Shown: positions 27,931 through 40,277 of the stretch, one piece after another
How the letters are laid out: every line of letters starts with the position of its first letter
How positions within the stretch are numbered: position 1 is the first letter of the stretch
The notes under the pieces: generated by a model
What the model was told of the DNA's origin: nothing
Databases searched by the model: none
What the model saw: only the letters and a program-made list of their open reading frames with translations
From: Phaeobacter sp. J2-8
Lineage (GTDB): Bacteria > Pseudomonadota > Alphaproteobacteria > Rhodobacterales > Rhodobacteraceae
Reading direction: 5' to 3'
NCBI RefSeq assembly: GCF_022867865.1
Contig: NZ_JALIEC010000001.1
Span: 788,501-852,500, forward strand
Length of the DNA: 64,000 nucleotides
Position numbers and translations under genes: made by a program

Positions 27931-29215
27931 ATGTATCGCGTCTGGAATTTTCTGACCAATTATTCGCTGCTTTTGATCATGGGGGCGGTGACCGCGCTGA
28001 TCTGGGCCAACCTCGACAGGTTCGCGCCTGTTGCGGGGGATGCGCATTATTGGGCGAACACGTACCATAATTTTGTTGAATTCGTGATCTGGGATCATGC
28101 GCCGATCGGGCATTTGCATGATGGGCATCGCACGCTGACATTGCATTATCTGGTCAATGACCTGTTGATGGCCTTCTTCTTTGCCATCGCGGCCAAGGAA
28201 GTCTGGGAAGCGGTGATTTCTGAAAAACGGCTCGCTGCGCGGCAAAAAAGCGGCCACACCATTGTTCGCCACTGCGGGCGGCATGTTTGGTCCGATTGCG
28301 GTCTATCTTGGCCTTGCAGCGGTGCTGGGGTCGGAAACCTATTCTGCGGTCGCCAATGGTTGGGCCATTCCCACCGCCACCGACATCGCCTTTAGCTATC
28401 TGGTGGGGCGCATGGTGTTTGGTGCCGGGCATCCGGCGGTGCGGTTCCTGTTGCTGTTGGCCATTGCCGATGATGCGGCGGGGCTGATCATTCTGGCGAT
28501 CTTCTACCCCTCTGGTGAGCTGGCCCCTGAATGGCTGCTCTTGTCGCTTGTGGCGGCGGTTGGGGTGTTTGTGCTGGCCAACTGGCTGCCACGCCAATTG
28601 GATCGGGGCAATCAGGACCGCCCGGTGTCGACCAAGATGCGCAGGATCTTTTCCTTCTGGCCTTATCTGCTGGCCGGTTGCTTCAGCTGGTATGGCTTCA
28701 TGATGTCGGGTCTGCACCCGGCGCTGGGGCTCTTGCCCATCGTGCCAACCATTCCCCATGCGGATCGGGCCTTTGGCATCTTCTCTGAAGCGGAACAATA
28801 TCTGACCGATTTGTTGAACATGATCGAACATGCTTTGAAACATCCGGTCGAGATCATCCTGTTCTTCTTTGGATTGTTGAATGCCGGGGTTGAGTTTTCG
28901 TCGATGGGTCCGGCCACCTGGTTGGTTCTTGCCGGGCTGTTGATTGGCAAACCCATCGGGATCTTCTTGTTCGGCTGGTTTGCGGCCAAACCGCTCAAAC
29001 TGGGTATCCCGGAGGGAATGCGCATTATTGATCTGGTGGTGATTGGCTTTGTCGCAGCCATCGGGTTTACCGTGTCGTTGTTTGTCGCTTCGGTGGCCTT
29101 TGATGCGGGCCCGGTTCAGGATGCTGCCAAAATGGGCGCATTGTTCAGTTTCGCGGCGGCAGTGGTGTCAATTGTCGCGGGCAAACTGTTGCGGGTGCAA
29201 AAGCAAGACATCTGA
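27931..29215 (+). CDS. nhaA: NhaA-type Na+/H+ antiporter (frame broken by one extra A)
   Basis: Inner-membrane sodium/proton antiporter. The first frame begins MYRVWNFLTNYSLLLIMGAV and reaches FAIAAKEVWEAVI. At a run of five A (28223-28227) the frame breaks; four A would give ENGSLRGKKAATPLFATAGG, the family sequence. The second frame has TATDIAFSYLV and the ion-site aspartates in LLAIADDAAGLIILAIF, and ends with the last helix. The corrected protein is about 428 residues. It is followed by a strong terminator. Confidence 0.9.
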
Positions 29216-29234
29216 ATTTGAATTAAAAGTTAAT

Positions 29235-29267
29235 AAAAAGCCGGCGCAAAAGCGTCGGCTTTTTATT
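29235..29267 (+). terminator. Terminator after nhaA
   Basis: AAAAGCCGGCGC pairs imperfectly with GCGTCGGCTTTT over an AAAA loop, followed by TATTT. It lies 20 bp after the nhaA stop. Confidence 0.9.
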
Positions 29268-29432
29268 TGGGTATTTAAATTTATTCAATAAAATCCGCTG
29301 TCAAAAGCCGGGTATCGCGGATGTGATGGAATTTATTGCAATTTCCCGTCATAATATGACCAAATTTGCTGCATAACACAGGGTTAACCAACCTCGGCTA
29401 CAAGAGGTGAACAGACCCCGAGGCCAGAACAC

Positions 29433-30092
29433 ATGCTGGAATTCGATCAAGTAAGTAAGTCCTTCTGGACAGGCAAACAGCGCAAGGTGATCCTTGATCG
29501 TGCGTCGTTTCGCGTCGAGCTTGGCGAATCGCTGGGGATCCTGGCCCCCAATGGCACCGGCAAAACGACCCTGATCAAGATGATGGCAGGTCTGGAAAAA
29601 CCCGATGAAGGTGAAATCAGACGCACATGCCGGGTGTCGTTCCCGTTGGGGTTCATGGGCGGGGTTGTCGGCAAGCATTCGGCGCATGAAAATGCGCGTT
29701 ATATCGCCCGGCTTTATGGTCTCGACCCTGATTATGTGGAAGCTTATTGTCGTTGGCTTTGTGGATTGGGGGAATATTTCGATCAGCCGTTGGGCACCTA
29801 TTCGTCCGGTATGAAGGCGCGGTTTACTTTTTCGCTGATGTTGGCGTTGGATTTTGACATGTATTTGATTGACGAAGGCATGCCCAATTCCACCGACGCC
29901 GATTTCAACAAGAAGGCCGCGACGATCCTCGCAGAGCGGCTGCGTACCACGACCATCATTATCGTATCGCACCAACCGCAGGTGCTGGAAAAATTCGCTC
30001 GTAAGGCCGGTGTTCTGTTGAATGGCCAGTTGCATATGTTTGAAACCTTGGAGGAAGCGAAACAGCTCTATGACTATGAAACCCAAGGCTAA
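29433..30092 (+). CDS. kpsT: Capsule polysaccharide export ATP-binding protein
   Basis: ATPase of a group 2 capsule-type (KpsMT-like) exporter, 219 residues. Walker A is GILAPNGTGKTT, with alanine where a glycine usually opens the loop, and Walker B is MYLIDEGM, typical of KpsT/BexA/CtrD proteins. The signature region is LGTYSSGMKARFTF, replacing LSGGQ. The KpsT lineage ending LYDYETQG is present. It overlaps kpsE by 23 bp. A kpsM permease gene is not nearby, so the channel subunit must be encoded elsewhere. Confidence 0.9.
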   Translation: MLEFDQVSKSFWTGKQRKVILDRASFRVELGESLGILAPNGTGKTTLIKMMAGLEKPDEGEIRRTCRVSFPLGFMGGVVGKHSAHENARYIARLYGLDPDYVEAYCRWLCGLGEYFDQPLGTYSSGMKARFTFSLMLALDFDMYLIDEGMPNSTDADFNKKAATILAERLRTTTIIIVSHQPQVLEKFARKAGVLLNGQLHMFETLEEAKQLYDYETQG

Positions 30093-31940
30093 GAAATTAA
30101 AGTCCGCCGTGATCGCACCAGTCAACTGGACAATGCCGTTGGCCCCGAGGGCGGTGATGGCACAGCAGATACCGGCACAGCGGATACTGGCGCGGTTGAT
30201 GCAACGGGCGGCAAAGAAGATTTGTTGAATCAAATCCGGTCCTTGCGTGGTGAAGGCCCGGATGCTGACGCAGAAGATCAGGCGAAATCCGCCCCGACAA
30301 AAGAACCGGGCACCAGCCCGCGTGTGGTGCGCCAGATTCGCAATGGCGCCACCATTGCCCGTATCGCCAGCGGACGGACCGGCGCATCGGCCCAGGATCA
30401 GACCACGGCGCCGGATGCCGCGGGCAAACCTGATGCCGCCGGCAAGAAAGCCGCCCCAAATCCTGCCGCGACTGCGCGTGATGGTGAGGTGTCTTCCGCC
30501 GCACAGGTGGCCGGAGAAACCGATATGGAGGCGATCCGCAAAGAAGGTTTGACCGGACGCCAGCTGCGCATGGCGCGGCGTATGGCGCAGAAACATAACC
30601 TTGCCGTCACCTCGGATTTCGACGCGGTGCGCCAGCTGCGCACACGTGGCATAGATCCGTTCCAGCGCACCAACATGTTGGAATTGGTTGTCCCGGAAAC
30701 GGACGCCGCCGATGGCCCCAAGGTGCAATTGCCCCAAACGGTGCCGGGCGGGACCAAGAACCTGCCATCGACCGAAACCGCCAGCCCGATGGACCGCCGG
30801 ATGCGGGAAATCAGCGAAATTCAGCGGGATATTGCCAAACGTCGGCGGCGCAAATCCTTTTTGCTTCTGACGCGGCTGGCCTTCTTTGTCGGGCTGCCGA
30901 CCCTGCTGTGCGGTTGGTATTACTATAATGTCGCGACGCCGATGTATGCCACCAAGTCGGAATTCCTGATTATTGCCAATGATGGCGGCGGCGGCGGTGT
31001 CGGTGGCCTGCTGTCAGGGACGCAATTCGCCACCAATCAGGATGCGATTGCGGTGCAAAGCTATCTGCAATCCAAGGACGCGATGTTGCGGTTGGACCGC
31101 GACGTCGGCTTTCGCAGCCATTTCACCCAGGATTGGATCGACCCGATCCAGCGGCTGGACAAGGATCCGTCCAACGAAGAGGCATACAAGCTTTACAAAA
31201 AGAACATCGAAATCGGGTATGATCCGACCGAGGGCGTGATCCGCATGGAAATCGCCGCCGCCGATCCGGCGGTCAGCGCGCAATATTCCAGCGCCCTGAT
31301 CGACTATGCCGAGGAACGGGTCGACAGTCTGTCGCAGCGCAAGCGTGAAGATCAGTTGAAAGGCGCCAAAGAGGCGCTGGACGAGGCCGAGGTCGCGCGC
31401 CGCGAGGCCCAGTTGCGCATGGTGGAATTGCAACAGGTGTCCAAGGTTCTCGATCCTGAGGGGCGCATTGCCTCCTTGCGGCAACAGATTACCAATTTGG
31501 AAGTGCAGCTTCAGGAACGCGAATTGCAGTTGCAGGCGCTGCTCGACAATGCCCGGCCCAACCGGGCCAAGGTTGAGGGCGCGCGCGGCGACATCCGCCG
31601 CATGAACGGTGCCTTGCAGGCGCTGCAATCCGAAATGACCTCTGCCGCAGAGGGTGAAAATTCCCTGGCGCAGTTGACGGCGGAAATACAGATGGCGCAG
31701 GCCGATCTGGCGACCCGTGATCTGATGCTGCAAGAGGCGCTCGCCTCGCTCAGCCAGACCCGGCGCGAGGCAAATTCGCAGGTGCGGTATCTGCAAACCG
31801 CTGTCGAACCGGTGCCCCCCCAAGACCCGAGTTATCCGCGCAAGTTTGAAAACACCATTCTGGCCTTCCTGATCTTTGGCGGAATTTACTTGCTGGTGTC
31901 GCTGACCGCGTCGATCCTGCGCGAACAGGTTTCGAGTTGA
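30070..31940 (+). CDS. kpsE: Capsule polysaccharide export inner-membrane protein KpsE-like (frame broken near start)
   Basis: Wzz/KpsE-type membrane-anchored periplasmic protein that couples capsule export across the envelope. The ATG at 30070 inside kpsT gives MTMKPKAKKLK; one base is missing at about 30102, after which the long frame reads VRRDRTSQLDNAV and continues. The extended N-terminus (about 220 residues) is low-complexity and cytoplasmic. One membrane segment lies near residue 270 (LLLTRLAFFVGLPTLLCGWY), followed by a long periplasmic coiled coil and a C-terminal helix (TILAFLIFGGIYLLVSLTAS). The corrected length is about 623. Confidence 0.85.
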
Positions 31941-31982
31941 TCGCAAATCGCGGCTGACCCGAGGTTTTGATGAATTGATGTA

Positions 31983-32010
31983 TGAGGCGATCTTGGAAAA
32001 GGTCGCCTCT
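31983..32010 (+). terminator. Weak stem-loop after kpsE
   Basis: GAGGCGA pairs with TCGCCTC across a 12-nt loop and is followed by TCTT. It could terminate kpsE; the T tract is poor. Confidence 0.45.
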
Positions 32011-32044
32011 CTTCATGTCAGGGTAGGGTCAATGGGGCCTGGCC

Positions 32045-32978
32045 CTAGTAGCCGGCGCTGCGATCGACCAGATGCAAAAGCGGCGCGCCCGCTTCGCTGC
32101 GGCGGATGTTTTCGGCAATCACCTCTGCCCCCAAATGCGGGCGGGTGTGCGACGCCACATGCGGCGTGACCGTCACACCCGGATGGCCCCAGAAGGGGTG
32201 ATCCTGCGGCAGGGGTTCGCGGCGAAACACATCCAAAGTGGCGTGGGCGACCTGACCTTCGTCCAGCGCGGTGATCAGCGCAGCGTCGTCGATCAACGGT
32301 CCACGCCCCGGATTAAGCACAAAGGCCCCGCGCGCCAGCAGCGCCAATGTATCGCGGTTCAGGGTATTCTCGGTGGCGCGGGTGCCGGGCAGCAGCAGGA
32401 TGACAAATTCGGCATCGCGCAGCGCCTCGGCCAATCCGGTGTCACCGCTGTAACAGGATATGCCCGGCATCTGCTTTGGGCGGCGGCTCCACCCCGATAC
32501 ATTGAACCCGATCCGGGCCAGTGCCTGCGCCACCGCAGATCCCAGCGCGCCAAGCCCAAGGACAGTCACCCGGCGTTCCGCAGCCAAGGGCGGTGGTCGC
32601 AAGGTCCAGTCATTGTCAGGATTCACGATATGGCGGTCCATCCCCAGATGATGGCGCAGCACATGGCCGGTGACCCATTCGACCATGCCTTCAGTCAGAC
32701 CACCGCCAACCATACGGGCCAGCGGCATCGTCAGGGTGGGGTTGGCGACAATCGCCTCAACCCCGGCCCAAAGGCTGAGAACGGCGCGGGCGCGGGTAAA
32801 AGGCGTGAAATCCTGCAACCCGGAATCGGGTGCATAGACGATGTAATCCGCCCTCTCTGGCGCCACATCCGGCGCAATGACATGTGCCAACCCCATTCGG
32901 TCCAGCGTCGCGCCAAGCGGCGGTGCCCATTCGTCCTGTGGTGCACTTGGGCCAGGCGGAATAGAGAATATGGATCAT
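32045..32978 (-). CDS. ghrA: Glyoxylate/hydroxypyruvate reductase A-like D-2-hydroxyacid dehydrogenase (frame broken near start)
   Basis: NAD(P)-dependent 2-hydroxyacid dehydrogenase of the GhrA subgroup. The body shows DYIVYAPDSGLQDFTPFTRA, VLGLGALGSAVAQALARIG, LLPGTRATENTL, NPGRGPLIDD with the active-site arginine, LDVFRREPLPQDHPFW and VTPHVASHT (catalytic histidine). The probable start is the ATG at 32978 (MIHILYSA); an extra base near 32954 shifts the frame, and without it the reading runs GPSAPQDEWAPPLGATLDRM into the body. It overlaps the rodA stop as ATGA, an unexpected attachment to a cell-shape operon. The corrected length is about 310. Confidence 0.85.
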
Positions 32979-34123
32979 ATCGCCCCCCGTGGCCGGTGCA
33001 CATGTGCCGATTGCACCAGACCGAACCCGATCATCAGGATGAGCATCGCCGATCCGCCATAGCTGACCAATGGCAGCGGCACGCCGACAACCGGCGCCAG
33101 CCCCATGACCATCGACATATTGACAGCAAAGAACAAAAAGAACGTGGTCGCGATCCCAAGCGTCAGAAGCGAGGCAAACCTGTCACGATTTTGCAGCGCT
33201 GAGGCGACGCAAAAGGCGATGATCAACGCATAAAGCGTCAGAAGGGAAAACGCGCCGATAAAGCCGAATTCCTCTGCCAGGGTGGTGAAGATGAAATCGG
33301 TGTGTTTTTCCGGCAGGAAGTTCAGACGCGACTGTGTGCCCTGCATAAAGCCGCGCCCGGTCCAGCCCCCGGAGCCGAGGGCGATTTTTGATTGTGTGAT
33401 GTGATATCCGGCGCCCAACGGATCGGATGCGGGATCAAGAAAGGTGTCGATCCGGCGAAATTGATAATCCTTCAGCAATTGCCAGCTGGTGCCGCGGCTC
33501 TGAAAAACTGCGGTGACCAAACCACCGGCCGCCGCCAACACCGCCGCGAAATAGGCCCAATGCACGCCCGCCATGAACATCACCAATCCGCCGCCAGTCA
33601 TCAAAAGAATCGCGGTGCCCAGATCCGGTTGGCGCAACACCAGGAAGGTCGGAAACAGGACGAACAGCACCGGAAGAAAGACCCAGAACGGCCGTGACGT
33701 CTTTTTTATCGGCAACCAGTCGTAATAGGCGGCCAAGAGCATCACCAAGGTGATTTTCATCAATTCAGACGGTTGCAAGCGCATGAACCCGAGATCGATC
33801 CAACGTTGCGCCCCCATGCCGACGGCACCAAACAATTCCACCGCGATCAGCAGGGCAACCGACACGCCATAGCCCACCACAGCCATATTGCGCCAGAACC
33901 AGATCGGCACCAATGCCACAATCAACATCAGCGCAAAGCCAAGCGCAAAGCGTTTGATCTGTGGCTCGGCCCAGGGCGAAAACGACCCCCCCGCTACCGA
34001 ATACAACATCAGAAATCCGATGGCCGCGACCGAGGCCAGCAGGATCGCCAAGGGCCAGTTCAGATACAGGACCTTGCGCGGCCCGGACGGCACATGTTTG
34101 ACGTTGTATTCAAGATAGGACAT
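32975..34123 (-). CDS. rodA: Rod-shape peptidoglycan polymerase RodA
   Basis: SEDS glycosyltransferase that polymerises lipid II during lateral wall growth, partnered by PBP2 (mrdA). It has 382 residues and about ten transmembrane segments. Landmarks are FMRLQPSELMKITLVMLLA, VLRQPDLGTAILL, the QSKIALGSGGWTGRGFMQGT loop, FLPEKHTDFIFTTLAEE and GVPLPLVSYGGSAML. Its start shares one base with the mrdA stop (TGATG), so the two are translated together. Confidence 0.96.
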   Translation of the reverse strand: MSYLEYNVKHVPSGPRKVLYLNWPLAILLASVAAIGFLMLYSVAGGSFSPWAEPQIKRFALGFALMLIVALVPIWFWRNMAVVGYGVSVALLIAVELFGAVGMGAQRWIDLGFMRLQPSELMKITLVMLLAAYYDWLPIKKTSRPFWVFLPVLFVLFPTFLVLRQPDLGTAILLMTGGGLVMFMAGVHWAYFAAVLAAAGGLVTAVFQSRGTSWQLLKDYQFRRIDTFLDPASDPLGAGYHITQSKIALGSGGWTGRGFMQGTQSRLNFLPEKHTDFIFTTLAEEFGFIGAFSLLTLYALIIAFCVASALQNRDRFASLLTLGIATTFFLFFAVNMSMVMGLAPVVGVPLPLVSYGGSAMLILMIGFGLVQSAHVHRPRGAI

Positions 34124-36063
34124 CAGGCTTCTTCTTGCCCCGATGCGCCATTCAACGGACGTTCACGGGCCAAACGTTCCTGCAATGCCTTGATCTTGCT
34201 TCTGTCTTTCTTGGGATAGGCGTCCAATGGCGGGTCTTCGCCATAGAGCGCCTGCAATGTCACATCCCGGGCAATGGGCGATGCCGCGCTGGAGCCGCCG
34301 CCGTGTTCGACCACGGTCGCCACCGCAATGCGTGGCGCATCGAATGGCGCGAAATTGACAAACAGCCCGTGATCGCGCCGCTCCCACGGCAGATCCTCGT
34401 TGCGGGTCACACCACGGGCGCGTTCAGCGGCGGTAATATTGCGCACCTGACTGGTGCCCGTCTTGCCCGCCATGCGCATGTCTTCGGCCTGAATGCGTGC
34501 GCTATAGGCGGTGCCGCGTCGGTTGTTCGACACGGAAAACATCGCCCGGCGCACCTGACGCAGGTGGTTTTCGTTCAGCCCCAACAACTCGCCCGCGCGC
34601 GAGGGTTGTTCGACACCGTCGATCCGTTTGATCAACCGCGGTGAAACAGCATGGCCCGTGGCGATACGTGCGGTCATGACCGCCAGTTGCAGCGGCGAGG
34701 TCAGTACAAACCCCTGACCAATGGCGGCATTGGCAGAATCGCCGACAACCCATTCCGCACCGCGATTGGCCTGTTTCCAGGCCTTGTCCGGCACCAGGCC
34801 GCTGGTGATGGCCGACATCGGAATGTCATGCGCCTCACCCAGACCCAGACGCCGGGCCATGGCGGCGACCCGTTCGATCCCGACCTTGAGCGCAAGGTCA
34901 TAGTAATAAACATCACAGCTTTCGCGCAGGCTCTGCTCCAGGTTCACATGGCCGTGGCCCGCACCTTTCCAGCAATGGAACCGGCGGCCCGACACCTCAA
35001 GATACCCGGGGCACCAGACGGTATCGTCGGGTGTCATGACACCGGCATCCAGCGCGGCCAGTGCGGTGACCATTTTAAAGGTCGAACCGGGCGGATAGGC
35101 ATCCTGCACGGTTTTCGAGGCCAGTGGGCGGTGATTGTTGTCGCGCAACAGGCTGTAATCGGCGACGGAAATGCCGCGCACGAATTTATTCGGATCATAA
35201 GAGGGCGACGAAGCCGTGGCCAGAATGTCACCGGTCTGGACATCCATGACCACCACGCTGGCGCTTTCCTGCCCCAGACGCGCCTGAATGTAGTTTTGCA
35301 GCTGGCTGTCGACGGTCAGCTGAACGGTGGCGCCGCCAATGCCTTCGCGACGGTCCAATTCCCGCATCACCCGACCAACGGCGTTGACCTCGACCCGTTT
35401 GGCCCCGGCGGTGCCGCGCAGGGTTTCCTCAAGCTTGGTTTCCACCCCGACCTTGCCGATCTGAAACCGGGGGATGCGCAGAAGCGGCGGCGGGTCTTCG
35501 TAACGTGAAAGATCGCGTTCGCTGACCGGTCCGACATAGCCGACCACATGCGCCAGATCATGCCCCTGCGGGTAAGAGCGTGACAGGCCGACCTCTGGCG
35601 TGACGCCGGGCAGGGTGGGGGCGTTCACCGCCACCCGTGAAATATCTTCCCAGCTGACCCGATCCGCCACCGTGACCGGCAAAAACGGCGCAGAGCGTTT
35701 CATTTCGGTCCGGGCGCGTTCGATTTCTTCGGGGTTGAGGGTGACCAGCTTTCCCAGTTGCGCCAGCACGGCATCAACATCACCGGCATCTTCGCGCACC
35801 ATCGTGATGCGATACGCGGGTTCATTGGCGGCCACGGCCACACCGTTGCGATCAAAGATTTCGCCGCGCGCCGGGGGGATCAACCGGATGTTGATGCGGT
35901 TTTCTTCGGCGAGAAAGCGGAATTGATCGGCCTGATCGACCTGCATGTGGCGCATGCGCCAGCCCAGAAGACCGACGAAACCGGCCTGCAATCCGCCGAC
36001 AATCAATCCCCGGCGGCTTATCTTGCGAAAGCTTTCCAGCGTATCCTTGGGTGGGCGTCTCAT
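34123..36063 (-). CDS. mrdA: Penicillin-binding protein 2 (transpeptidase)
   Basis: Class B PBP that cross-links wall during elongation. Residues 20-40 are the membrane anchor, followed by the dimerisation (pedestal) domain and the transpeptidase domain. Active-site motifs are the nucleophile in PPGSTFKMVTALAALDAG, SCD in ESCDVYYYDLA (the SxN position) and KTGTSQV. It has 646 residues. It overlaps mreD by 4 bp (ATGA) and rodA by one base. Confidence 0.95.
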   Translation of the reverse strand: MRRPPKDTLESFRKISRRGLIVGGLQAGFVGLLGWRMRHMQVDQADQFRFLAEENRINIRLIPPARGEIFDRNGVAVAANEPAYRITMVREDAGDVDAVLAQLGKLVTLNPEEIERARTEMKRSAPFLPVTVADRVSWEDISRVAVNAPTLPGVTPEVGLSRSYPQGHDLAHVVGYVGPVSERDLSRYEDPPPLLRIPRFQIGKVGVETKLEETLRGTAGAKRVEVNAVGRVMRELDRREGIGGATVQLTVDSQLQNYIQARLGQESASVVVMDVQTGDILATASSPSYDPNKFVRGISVADYSLLRDNNHRPLASKTVQDAYPPGSTFKMVTALAALDAGVMTPDDTVWCPGYLEVSGRRFHCWKGAGHGHVNLEQSLRESCDVYYYDLALKVGIERVAAMARRLGLGEAHDIPMSAITSGLVPDKAWKQANRGAEWVVGDSANAAIGQGFVLTSPLQLAVMTARIATGHAVSPRLIKRIDGVEQPSRAGELLGLNENHLRQVRRAMFSVSNNRRGTAYSARIQAEDMRMAGKTGTSQVRNITAAERARGVTRNEDLPWERRDHGLFVNFAPFDAPRIAVATVVEHGGGSSAASPIARDVTLQALYGEDPPLDAYPKKDRSKIKALQERLARERPLNGASGQEEA

Positions 36064-36599
36064 GTCATCCTCCCGGCGGCAAGTTCAGCATTGGTGCGTG
36101 CGCGCACGCCAAGGCACAATTGCGACGCCAAGGCCACAAACGGATAGATGGCCATGGTGAACACCGCTTGCAAGAGTGTCATGCCCAGCGGTGGGCGCGG
36201 CAAGACAAATACCGTCAGCGCCGTGCGATAGGCCAGCATCACCGCAAGGATGGTCAGGGCAATCAACAGCAGTTCCGCCAGAAAACCGGCATCCCGCAGA
36301 CCCGGCCCACGTTTGCGCATCGCCCCACAGGCAAGCACCACAATCGCCGCCATCAGACCCGGTGGCCGTTGAAAGAAGAAATCGGCCAGCAGGATCGTTG
36401 CCGCAACCGAAAGCGCCGGCACATATTCCGGGCGGCGCAAAGACCAGGCAAGGCTGAGCGCCAAAAGCACATCCGGGGCTGGCCAGCGGGCCGGGCCGGT
36501 TTCCAGCGGCAACAGCCGCAGGAACACCGCGACAAAGGCCAGCGCCAAAAAGGTCGCCCGCATCAGCCAAAGCCGGGGCGCGGCATTGGTGTCAGCCAT
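36060..36599 (-). CDS. mreD: Rod-shape determining protein MreD
   Basis: Small polytopic membrane protein, 179 residues with about five hydrophobic segments, in the canonical position between mreC and mrdA. Sequence identity in MreD families is low, so the assignment rests mainly on gene order and topology; RWPAPDVLLALSLAWSLRRP and an FQRPPGLMAA segment fit the family. It overlaps mreC by 8 bp. Confidence 0.88.
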   Translation of the reverse strand: MADTNAAPRLWLMRATFLALAFVAVFLRLLPLETGPARWPAPDVLLALSLAWSLRRPEYVPALSVAATILLADFFFQRPPGLMAAIVVLACGAMRKRGPGLRDAGFLAELLLIALTILAVMLAYRTALTVFVLPRPPLGMTLLQAVFTMAIYPFVALASQLCLGVRARTNAELAAGRMT

Positions 36600-37500
36600 C
36601 GCCAGCCTCCTCAGCCCCTTTCAGGATTTCCTCGGCATGGGCGGGATCGACCACCAGATCGCCGGCGGTCTCCACGCCCGGCGTGCCGTGATCGCGCAGC
36701 ACGCGCAGGAATTCCAAACGCTCGATGTCCGCCGAAAGCCGCACCCGCAGCCGCCCGCCGGGGTCTTTGGCCACCTGACCGACAACCAATCCGGGGGGCA
36801 ATACCCCGGCATCGCCCGAGGTGATGACCCGGTCGCCAGGGCGGACCTGATCTGAATCTTCCAGAAAGTCGATTGGCGGCGCCATGGAATTGTCGCCGAC
36901 CACCAGCGCCCGCTGGCCCGAAGGCTGGATCAGCACCGGCACCTTGGACGAGGTATCGGTCACCATGATCACCCGCGCTGTGCGTTCGCCAACCCCCGAA
37001 ATCCGGCCCACCAGACCAAGACCATCCATCGCGGCCCAGCCATCGCGAATGCCATCACGGTTGCCGACATTCAACAGCATCGACTGTCGGAACGGGGACC
37101 CGCTGTCCGCCAGCACAACGCCGGTGACATAGGTCAATTGCGGATCAAGCCGCACATTGTTCAGGTCCAGCAGGCGGGCGTTTTCCTGTTCCAGTTGCAG
37201 CGCGGCCTCTTTCCAGCTTTTCATCTGCTGCAATTCGCGGCGCAATTCCTGATTCTGTTCATAAAGCGATTGATAAGACCGGAAATCGCGAAACAGATTG
37301 ATCGAGGCGGTGACCGGCGCCATTGCCCATGAAAACCCCGGCATCACCCGGTCGATCACCTGGGCGCGAAACCGTTCGACGCGCGGGCTGTCGATGCGCC
37401 ACAGGATAAAGAGCCCGATCAGGCACAACAGGATGACAAACGTCAGCAACCGCCGAAGCGGGCCTGAGAAATCTTCCTGATGTGTACGGTCTTTCGCCAC
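36592..37500 (-). CDS. mreC: Rod-shape determining protein MreC
   Basis: Bitopic membrane protein linking cytoplasmic MreB to the periplasmic elongation machinery. It has 302 residues: an N-terminal helix near 16-32, a coiled coil near 70-110 (SLYEQNQELRRELQQMKSWK), then the beta-barrel domain with VVLADSGSPFRQSMLLNVG and GVLPPGLVVGQVAKDPGG. The gap to mreB (157 bp) is larger than the others in the operon and has GC-rich inverted repeats. Confidence 0.94.
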   Translation of the reverse strand: MAKDRTHQEDFSGPLRRLLTFVILLCLIGLFILWRIDSPRVERFRAQVIDRVMPGFSWAMAPVTASINLFRDFRSYQSLYEQNQELRRELQQMKSWKEAALQLEQENARLLDLNNVRLDPQLTYVTGVVLADSGSPFRQSMLLNVGNRDGIRDGWAAMDGLGLVGRISGVGERTARVIMVTDTSSKVPVLIQPSGQRALVVGDNSMAPPIDFLEDSDQVRPGDRVITSGDAGVLPPGLVVGQVAKDPGGRLRVRLSADIERLEFLRVLRDHGTPGVETAGDLVVDPAHAEEILKGAEEAGDG

Positions 37501-37657
37501 GTCCGGTCTCCGGCAAATGCCATATCGTCATATCACGGGTTTGCCTGCGCAATCCAGCGGCGTGGCGATCACGAAATAGCGTCGCGCCGTGGCGAGGCTG
37601 ATTTGGCAAGCAGGGTAGGCGCAGGGGGCGGGCAGGCCCCCGGGTGCTTGCTGCGAC

Positions 37658-40074
<2,417 letters not shown>

Positions 40075-40277
40075 TTCGGAGCGGGCATAGCGACTGGTTG
40101 CGTTATCCCGCCGCCTGACCCGGCGATGAAATCGTCAAAGCATCGGGTTTCCCGTCGCGATTGCGGGGCCGGTAAATGGGAAATGTCGCTTTTCTTCCTT
40201 CACTGGTCGGGTCGGTTTCGCCTGCTGCGTTTCATCGCGGTATTCACAAAGGGACGTCCCATTGGAGTGCTCCCGTG

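Noticed and set aside
29349-30737. A 462-codon frame antisense to kpsT and kpsE
   Set aside because: No domain or start context; kpsT and the kpsE coding signal are clear on the plus strand.
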